In this document: in pieces, positions 48,301 through 53,930 of the stretch | Numbering within the stretch: position 1 is the first letter of the stretch | Layout of the letters: every line of letters begins with the position of its first letter | Origin: Domibacillus mangrovi | Lineage (GTDB): Bacteria > Bacillota > Bacilli > Bacillales > Domibacillaceae | Assembly: GCF_001906925.1 (NCBI RefSeq) | Contig: NZ_MRWQ01000015.1 | Location: 1-53,930, forward strand | DNA: 53,930 nt | Reading direction: 5' to 3' | Position numbers and translations under genes: made by a program | The notes under the pieces: generated by a model | The model's input: the letters and a program-made list of their open reading frames with translations, nothing else | Told to the model about the DNA's origin: nothing | The model's database searches: none

Positions 48301-49104
48301 TTATTTTTCAAGATTGTGTGTAATTTCTTTTGCAGAAGCGATAACAGTAGGTGCCCAACTTAATACCTTTTCCTTTGAAAAACGGAAGCTTGGACCGCTT
48401 ACGCTAAGAAAGGAAACGAGATTACCTTGTTTGTCTAAAATCGGTGCTGAAATACCGTTCTCATTTTCATCTGATTCTAAAAAGTTTGTTGCGAATCCTT
48501 GCTTTCGGATAAGCTCAATTTCTTCATACAGTTTTTCACGGTCCGTAATGGTATGGAGGGTAAACTGTTCAAGCTTTCGATCCAACAAAATGTCTAGCTC
48601 ATTCTGACTAAGATAGCTTAATAAAAGCTTCCCGTTCGATGTTCCATGAAGAGGCATTGTCGAGTTAATATAATCTGCGACACGGATGCTCTGATTAGAA
48701 GGATTGATTTGATCAATGGTTAGTACACCAAATGTTTTTGGTACACTTAAGAGAACAGATTCATGGACTTTCTCAAGCAATTGCTCCATTGCTCTACGTG
48801 CTCGACGAATGAGCGGATTGTATTGATCCATCCCGCTTATAAGTTTTGTTGATGCATAACCGAGCTGATAACCTTTTGTGAATGGATCCCGCTCTATAAA
48901 GTCTTGTCCTTCTAACGTAGCAAGTAAACGCCATACTGTTGTGCGGTTCAAATTTGCTTTAACCGCTAGGTCAGCGGCTAAAACGGGTGTATTACTATCC
49001 GCTATTAATGTAAGCAATTTCAGTGCGCGATCGACTGCTTGAACGGAGGAAACTTCCTGCTTTTTATTCGGTTTTTGGTTAGTTGTATTATTCAAATTAT
49101 TCAT
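48301..49104 (-). CDS. IclR-family transcriptional regulator
   Basis: 267 residues from ATG 49104; longer frames would run into the Fae gene. An Asn/Lys-rich leader of about 20 residues precedes the winged helix (VQAVDRALKLLTLIADSNTP, LNRTTVWRLLATLEGQDFIE). The effector domain has STMPLHGTSNGKLLLSYLSQ, ISAPILDKQGNLVSFLSVSG and the terminal WAPTVIASAKEIT. IclR proteins respond to small carboxylates or aldehydes. The motif TTCGnnnnGYGAA, present three times in the divergent promoters at 49753-50034, is its probable operator. Confidence 0.85.
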   Translation of the reverse strand: MNNLNNTTNQKPNKKQEVSSVQAVDRALKLLTLIADSNTPVLAADLAVKANLNRTTVWRLLATLEGQDFIERDPFTKGYQLGYASTKLISGMDQYNPLIRRARRAMEQLLEKVHESVLLSVPKTFGVLTIDQINPSNQSIRVADYINSTMPLHGTSNGKLLLSYLSQNELDILLDRKLEQFTLHTITDREKLYEEIELIRKQGFATNFLESDENENGISAPILDKQGNLVSFLSVSGPSFRFSKEKVLSWAPTVIASAKEITHNLEK

Positions 49105-49171
49105 ATCAATATTATATCGTAATGCTATATCCTTGTCATTGTCTCCGCAGTTATTCCTATCAATTGATTCG

Positions 49172-49732
49172 TTATTCACCGCTGTAGAAGTTATTTGTAG
49201 CGCTCTCATATGTTTCAAGTTGATTTTGAATATACATTTTTTCCTCTGAAGGTGCCATAAGCGCATTTTTAATCGCATTAAACATTGCTTCACGTGAATT
49301 TACTTTGATTTTTGTTTCGTCCTCACATTGCGGATCAATCCAGCAAGCAACGAGTAACGAAATGTCCCCTAAAAAATCTTTATCTAAAAGGCCTTCTTTA
49401 ACCGCATCTAAAACTCCTTGACCAATACCTAATTGTGCAGCTCCATAAAAGAATCGCTCATATTTTTCATCTTCAATTGTAATTTTATTAATTACAATGG
49501 TTGCTGGTTTGATGACATTACCTAGTCCTAGGCAAACAAGAAATGGTACATGCCCTTTTGAAGGGTTTGCTAATGTTCTAACTGCTTCAGCATGAGAATT
49601 AGATCCTCTTCTTGCAATAATTACATTTATATGACTTCCATTTGGCGCCTCTCCACCAAACGCTTCACCAAATTTCCCATCTAAATATGTTAATAATTCC
49701 TGTGCTTCTTTCGTTACTTCAAGATTTTTCAT
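49172..49732 (-). CDS. Formaldehyde-activating enzyme (Fae) homologue
   Basis: 186 residues. GEAFGGEAPNGSHINVIIAR aligns with the Fae start GEALVGDGNEVAHIDLIIG, keeping the active-site His. ANPSKGHVPFLVCLG, IKPATIVINKITI, YGAAQLGIGQGVLDAVKEGL and KVNSREAMFNAIKNALM follow the family to its end. Fae condenses formaldehyde with tetrahydromethanopterin in methylotrophs and archaea. Bacilli are not known to make that cofactor, so this homologue either uses another acceptor or binds formaldehyde or another aldehyde as a sensor. ATG at 49732 follows AAGGAG. First gene of the leftward arm with the IclR and ABM genes. Confidence 0.85.
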   Translation of the reverse strand: MKNLEVTKEAQELLTYLDGKFGEAFGGEAPNGSHINVIIARRGSNSHAEAVRTLANPSKGHVPFLVCLGLGNVIKPATIVINKITIEDEKYERFFYGAAQLGIGQGVLDAVKEGLLDKDFLGDISLLVACWIDPQCEDETKIKVNSREAMFNAIKNALMAPSEEKMYIQNQLETYESATNNFYSGE

Positions 49733-49752
49733 ATTTTTCAGCTCCTTATTTT

Positions 49753-49824
49753 TTCGCATTGTGAACAAAAATTTCGTTTCGCGAATTATTTAAAATTATA
49801 AAGCAGATATTTGCTAAGTGTCAA
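49753..49824 (-). promoter_or_regulatory. Leftward promoter with two IclR-type operators
   Basis: On the minus strand TTGACA (plus-strand TGTCAA, 49819-49824), an 18-bp spacer and TATAAT (plus-strand ATTATA, 49795-49800). Between the -10 and the Fae start lie TTCGTTTCGCGAA (49773-49785) and TTCGCATTGTGAA (49753-49765), exactly 20 bp apart. Both match the motif TTCGnnnnGYGAA. Confidence 0.75.
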
Positions 49825-49960
49825 ACAAAAATTTTTAAATCTATTTTTTTGAAATACTAACTTTTTTGGGGGGATAAACGATGTCATTATACTTCATATA
49901 TATAATCGCAATAAAATCGCAGAGAGCTATTAATTAAAATATTTTTTTGAAAATATTGAA

Positions 49961-50037
49961 TTGACAAACTCACAAATTACGAATTATAATTTGAGCATGA
50001 TTTCAAATAAAGAAAAAAATGTTCGTTATGTGAACAT
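49961..50037 (+). promoter_or_regulatory. Rightward promoter with an IclR-type operator
   Basis: TTGACA (49961-49966), an 18-bp spacer and TATAAT (49985-49990). ATGTTC-GTTATGT-GAACAT (50019-50037) is a perfect 6-7-6 inverted repeat containing TTCGTTATGTGAA, the same motif as in the leftward promoter. It lies about 25-45 bp downstream of the likely start of transcription. Confidence 0.75.
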
Positions 50038-50101
50038 ATCTTCAGGGAGGAATGAAGTAATAAATTATCATGGGAACATCTTTTTATTCTGAATGAATCA
50101 T

Positions 50102-50115
50102 TGTTAGCGTTTTCA
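50102..50115 (+). promoter_or_regulatory. Candidate CcpA cre site
   Basis: TGTTAGCGTTTTCA fits the cre pattern TGWAANCGNTNWCA with one mismatch. It lies in the long leader between the rightward promoter and the aldehyde dehydrogenase start, where bound CcpA would block elongation. Confidence 0.5.
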
Positions 50116-50228
50116 TTATTTGTTTGTAATGGCAGATATATAGCATGGTATCCCCCATTGAAGGTACAAAAAGGGTGTAAAACTCGTTTAAATGCAGGGG
50201 AATGAATAAATTTACAGGAGGTTATAAC

Positions 50229-51680
50229 ATGTCAAACGTACAGCTAGCAGCAGAAAAACATTTAAACTTCATTAATGGTGAGTGGACCGGTGGCAATTTA
50301 AAAACATTTGATGTGATTAATCCAGCCAACGGTGAAGTAATTGCGAAGGTGCCAAACAGTGGAAAAGCTGAAACAGATGAAGCAATTGAAGCGGCACATA
50401 CAGCCTTTCAAAGCTGGTCAAAGACTGCAGCCACAGAGCGTGCTCAAATTTTAAGAAAAGTTGCGGAAATGATGCATGAAAATAAAGAGGAACTGGCAAA
50501 AATCATGACATTAGAAATGGGGAAACCACTTGCTGAATCAAGGGGGGAAGTAAATTATGCTGCATCTTTCTTAGAGTGGTATGCCGAGGAAGCAAGACGT
50601 GTATATGGACGTACTGTTCCAGGTAGAAGTGCGAACAACCGTATTCAAATTGTTAAACAGCCAGTTGGCGTCGTTGCGGCGATTACACCATGGAACTTCC
50701 CGGCAGCAATGATTACTCGTAAATTGGGTCCGGCACTTGCGGCAGGATGCACAATTGTTATTAAACCTGCAGAATCTACACCGTTAACAGCAATGAAGTT
50801 AATGGAATTTTGTGAAGAAGCGGGAGTGCCAAAAGGTGTTGTCAACTTAGTTACTGGTAACCCCGGAGAAATTGGGGAAGCGTTTATGAGTAATCCAAAA
50901 GTTCGTAAAGTAACATTTACTGGATCAACAGCAGTCGGAAAACATTTAATTCGACAAAGTGCTGATACAGTGAAAAATATTTCGCTTGAGCTTGGTGGCC
51001 ATGCACCATTAATTATTTTTGATGATGCGGATATTGAAAAAGCGGTTCAAGGTGCAATTGCTTCAAAATACCGTAATGCAGGTCAAACGTGTATTTGCAT
51101 AAACAGAATCTATGTTCAAGCAAATGTGTATGAAAAATTTGTATCAGCTTTTAAAGAAGCTGTTAGTCAATTAAAAGTAGGAAATGGTCTAGATGAAGGT
51201 GTGGACATTGGGCCAATGATTAATAAAGCAGGGTATGAAAAGGTTGATAAGCATGTACAGGACGCAGTTAGTAAAGGCGCAGAAGTAGTCATTGGTGGTC
51301 AAGGTGAAGTCCTAAATGACAATGCTTGCTTCTATCATCCAACAATAATAAAAGATGTAACACCTGAAATGGTCATTATGAGTGAAGAGACATTTGGACC
51401 TGTCGCACCCATACAAAAGTTTGAAACTGAAGAAGAAGTAATTGAGTTTGCAAATAATACTCCATATGGTCTTTCAGCATATTTTTACACAGAAAGCGTA
51501 ACTCGCGGAACGAAGATTATGGAATCATTGGACTACGGTATTGTTGGATGGAATGATGCATTACCGTCAACGGCACAAGCACCGTTTGGTGGTATGAAAG
51601 AAAGCGGTATCGGTCGTGAAGGTGGTATTGAAGGCATTGAGCCGTATTTAGAAACAAAATATGTTTCTTTAGGCCTTTAA
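50229..51680 (+). CDS. NAD(P)-dependent aldehyde dehydrogenase (GabD/betaine-aldehyde type)
   Basis: 483 residues. PWNFPAAMITRK, the NAD loop VTFTGSTAVGKHL, the general base Glu in SLELGGHAPLI, the nucleophile Cys in NAGQTCICINR and the end GGMKESGIGREGG are all intact. Sequence is nearest succinate-semialdehyde dehydrogenase-type enzymes, which overlap with betaine-aldehyde and other semialdehyde dehydrogenases. ATG 50229 lies 7 bases after AGGAGG (50216-50221). It has a leader of over 200 bases containing the IclR-type operator and the cre-like site. First gene of the rightward arm. Confidence 0.9.
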   Translation: MSNVQLAAEKHLNFINGEWTGGNLKTFDVINPANGEVIAKVPNSGKAETDEAIEAAHTAFQSWSKTAATERAQILRKVAEMMHENKEELAKIMTLEMGKPLAESRGEVNYAASFLEWYAEEARRVYGRTVPGRSANNRIQIVKQPVGVVAAITPWNFPAAMITRKLGPALAAGCTIVIKPAESTPLTAMKLMEFCEEAGVPKGVVNLVTGNPGEIGEAFMSNPKVRKVTFTGSTAVGKHLIRQSADTVKNISLELGGHAPLIIFDDADIEKAVQGAIASKYRNAGQTCICINRIYVQANVYEKFVSAFKEAVSQLKVGNGLDEGVDIGPMINKAGYEKVDKHVQDAVSKGAEVVIGGQGEVLNDNACFYHPTIIKDVTPEMVIMSEETFGPVAPIQKFETEEEVIEFANNTPYGLSAYFYTESVTRGTKIMESLDYGIVGWNDALPSTAQAPFGGMKESGIGREGGIEGIEPYLETKYVSLGL

Positions 51681-51774
51681 TTTCTAAGCGAAGCATCACT
51701 TATAAGGTTGAATGAATATTAACAATATTTTATTATAAAAAATTTATAAAATGATAACGGGGGTACATCTTTAA

Positions 51775-52929
51775 ATGAAAATGAAAGCAGCTGTTTTAAG
51801 AGAAGTAGGAAAGCCTTTACAAATTGAAACAATTGATTTAGCTCCGCCAAAATCCAACGAGGTTCTGGTTAAAATCGCAGCTTCAGGTGTTTGTCACAGT
51901 GATTTGATTGCACAGGAAAGTCCAGGAACACCAAAACCAGTAGTTCTTGGGCATGAAGGAGCGGGTGTAGTAGTTGAAGTTGGAGAAAATGTTAAAAGCG
52001 TAAAGCCGGGTGACAAAGTAACATTAAGCTGGATTCCGTATTGTGGTGTGTGTGTATATTGTACAAATGGACAAGTACATCTTTGTGAATCAGCATTCGG
52101 TCCTATGGAGAAGGGTTTCTTACCAGAGGGATCATCACGTTTAAGTAAAGATGGAGAGATGATTTATCATGATTCTGTTTTGTCAACGTTTGCAGAATAT
52201 GCAGTTGTTGACGAGATGTCATGTGTGAAGCTTCCAGATGCAATGCCGCTAGAGCAAGCAGCACTATTAGGTTGCGGTGTTGCGACAGGTTACGGGGCAG
52301 TAGTAAATGCAGCAAAAGTTACACCAGGATCATCGGTTGCAGTGTTTGGCTGTGGGGGTGTAGGAATTAACGCGATTCAAGGTGCACGAATTGCAGGTGC
52401 AAGTAAAATAATTGCCGTTGATATGAAACCGCAAAACTTAGAAGCTGCGAAAAAATTTGGTGCTACACATGTTGTGAATCCTGCCGATGGAAATTTAGAA
52501 GAAGTGGTTAAATCATTAACGGACGGTGTTGGTGTTCAGTTTGCGATTGATGCAACAGGGAATACGAAGGCAACTGCAAGTGCGTGGGATATTACACGAA
52601 AAGGTGGAGTAGTCGTTGTTGTAGGATTCTACACTACGAAAGAATTAACCATTAATGCTGAATTGTTTCACCGCCGTGGAAAAACATTAAAAGGAAGCAG
52701 CTACGGAGATATTAATCCACTTCGCGACATTCGAAATCTTGCACAGCTTTATTTAGACGGAAAATTAATGCTTGATGAATTAATTTTAAATACACTTCCA
52801 TTAGAAGATATTAATAAAGCATTTGACGGATTCCATGATTGTTGTGGGGTAAATGTGGGAAGAACGGTTGTTTCATTTCAAGACCATTCAAAGAACGAAG
52901 ATGAACAAGAGCTTACTGAAACAGTTTAA
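51775..52929 (+). CDS. Zinc-dependent alcohol dehydrogenase, class III / MscR-like
   Basis: 384 residues. Catalytic zinc site GVCHSDLIAQ and LGHEGAGVVVEVG; structural zinc site YCGVCVYCTNGQVHLCE; LLGCGVATGYGAV and the Rossmann loop VFGCGGVGINAIQGAR. The LSWIPYCGVC and TTGYG-type features are those of the group that includes thiol-formaldehyde (S-hydroxymethyl) dehydrogenases and general class III alcohol dehydrogenases. The C-terminus is acidic. Start ATG 51775 is about 10 bases after CGGGGG. With the aldehyde dehydrogenase it could carry an alcohol to an acid; in this Fae context a formaldehyde-adduct substrate is also possible. Confidence 0.85.
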   Translation: MKMKAAVLREVGKPLQIETIDLAPPKSNEVLVKIAASGVCHSDLIAQESPGTPKPVVLGHEGAGVVVEVGENVKSVKPGDKVTLSWIPYCGVCVYCTNGQVHLCESAFGPMEKGFLPEGSSRLSKDGEMIYHDSVLSTFAEYAVVDEMSCVKLPDAMPLEQAALLGCGVATGYGAVVNAAKVTPGSSVAVFGCGGVGINAIQGARIAGASKIIAVDMKPQNLEAAKKFGATHVVNPADGNLEEVVKSLTDGVGVQFAIDATGNTKATASAWDITRKGGVVVVVGFYTTKELTINAELFHRRGKTLKGSSYGDINPLRDIRNLAQLYLDGKLMLDELILNTLPLEDINKAFDGFHDCCGVNVGRTVVSFQDHSKNEDEQELTETV

Positions 52930-52937
52930 TTAACACA

Positions 52938-52974
52938 TCTTCTTGATTCATGTCGTTCACATGGATCAAGAAGG
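52938..52974 (+). terminator. Stable hairpin after the alcohol dehydrogenase
   Basis: TCTTCTTGATTCATGT (52938-52953) pairs with ACATGGATCAAGAAGG (52959-52974), with G-U wobbles only. The T run after it is weak, so some read-through into the transporter gene is likely. Confidence 0.6.
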
Positions 52975-53060
52975 TCATTTATGTTACTTATGAAAAATGG
53001 ATAAATTTATTTTCCTTTCATCTTTTGAAAGGGCTTACTTAAAAACGCGAGGTGGATTTC

Positions 53061-53930
53061 AATGAAAAAGTTGTCGCCAGTATTTATTATTTCATCAGCA
53101 ATAACATTGATTTTTATTATATGGGGTGCATTAGTACCTGAAAATCTGAGTTCAGTAACTAGTGTGATTCAAACGTTTTTACAAGGGAATTTTGGATGGC
53201 TTTATTTAACTGCTGCTACCGCATTCTTAGTATTTTTACTTTATTTAGCTTTTTCTCGTTATGGTCAAATCAGATTAGGGAAAGATACTGATAAACCTGA
53301 ATTTAGTACTTTTACCTGGTTAGCAATGGTGTTTAGTGCAGGTATGGGGATCGGTCTTGTTTTCTGGGGGGCTGCTGAACCAATTAGTCACTTCCATAAT
53401 CCACCGTTTGGAAAAGGTGAATCAGCTGAATCTGCGGCCTTAGCAATGCGCTATTCATTCTTTCATTGGGGATTTCATGCGTGGGCTATTTACGCTATAA
53501 CAGGATTAGCGATAGCATATTTTGCATTTAGGAAAGGGGCTTCACAAGTACCAAGTGAAATATTACGCCCAATATTGGGCAATAAAGTAGACGGTGGACT
53601 TGGACGAGCTATCAATGTCATCTTCATCATGGCAACTGTTTTTGCTATTTCAGGTCCACTAGGGATGGGTGCAACACAAATTAGTGGAGGTATTTCCTAT
53701 TTAACAGGTATACAAAATAACTTTACAACTCAAGTAATCGTTATCGGAGTTGTTACAGTTCTATTTATGCTATCTGCCAAAACGGGTCTTGAGCGAGGAA
53801 TTAAATATTTAAGTAATACGAATGTTATACTTGCGATCTTCTTACTGGTTTTTGTGTTTTTTACAGGACCAACAACCTTTATTCTGAATGTGTTTACATC
53901 ATCATTTGGTGATTACATTCAAAATTTACC
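53061..53930 (+). CDS. BCCT-family transporter (betaine/choline/carnitine), 3' end outside the window
   Basis: The first 290 residues of a gene that runs off the window. Helices 1-8 are present. The family core FSAGMGIGLVFWGAAEPISH gives the glycine-rich loop that coordinates trimethylammonium groups, and MRYSFFHWGFHAWAIYA and TGLERGIKYLSNTN follow. BCCT carriers import glycine betaine, choline, carnitine or DMSP with Na+ or H+. The ATG follows GAGGTGG. Being third in the rightward arm, it is the best clue to the substrate class of the cluster. The segment after helix 8, with other binding residues, is not visible. Confidence 0.9.

Overview
The window looks like chromosome of a spore-forming Bacillaceae (Bacillus sensu lato). 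It carries the spore protein Tlp, the sporulation membrane protein YtaF, a stand-alone bacterial nitric oxide synthase, a NiaP nicotinate permease, the BdbC/BdbD disulfide pair, strong AGGAGG ribosome-binding sites, frequent TTG/GTG starts and sigma-A promoters. I cannot assign a species. There is no prophage and no CRISPR array. Mobile DNA is limited to a frameshifted IS605-type tnpB at the left edge and transposon debris near 47.4-47.9 kb.

Layout. 1-9.5 kb: tnpB remnant, a Pro/Tyr-rich small protein, a YhfP-type oxidoreductase, an HTH regulator with an alpha/beta hydrolase, tlp, a membrane protein/flavin reductase/YcdB-like operon, niaP, and three tiny membrane-protein genes. 9.8-14.7 kb: SodC lipoprotein, a two-component system, an HtrA-type protease and a secreted helical DUF2680-type protein. 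The last three transcription units share one promoter architecture (TTTYAC-N5-TTTCAC-N10-minus10) and form an apparent envelope-stress regulon resembling CssRS. 15-20.3 kb: antiporter, BlaI-type repressor plus M56 protease followed by bdbDC, and ytaF. 20.4-24.2 kb: XRE-cupin regulator divergent from a tautomerase, esterase, DoxX, SDR and CatE-like dioxygenase, probably an electrophile or quinone detoxification set. 24.5-28.3 kb: DUF2935 protein, nos, and the YcgR/YcgQ-like permease pair. 28.4-39 kb: UDP-sugar dehydrogenase, a Fur-controlled lipoprotein, a sugar-nucleotide/polyprenyl-sugar operon, a Fur-controlled FTR1 iron permease unit and a GT-C-like membrane protein. 39.2-46.5 kb: a complete LacI-controlled polyol catabolic locus (xylulokinase, regulator, RbsABC-like transporter, polyol dehydrogenase), most likely for xylitol or D-arabitol.

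46.7-53.9 kb is the most unusual part. A protein with clear similarity to formaldehyde-activating enzyme (Fae), an IclR regulator and an LsrG-like monooxygenase-fold protein run leftwards. An aldehyde dehydrogenase, a class-III-like zinc alcohol dehydrogenase and a BCCT betaine/choline-type transporter run rightwards. Three copies of a motif TTCGnnnnGYGAA sit in the two divergent promoters, so both arms probably answer to the IclR regulator. A plausible role is uptake and oxidation of a methylated quaternary amine (or similar solute) with formaldehyde handling; the substrate is unknown.

Two families of structured intergenic repeats occur. One is a roughly 112-nt three-way-junction element (two copies 22 kb apart, 31.4 and 9.5 kb). 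The other is a terminator followed by TGGCGGGATTT units at an exact 21-nt period and closed by an inverted unit (two loci, 12.5 and 24.3 kb).

No similarity searches were run. Family names rest on recalled family motifs and gene context, and confidence values reflect that.
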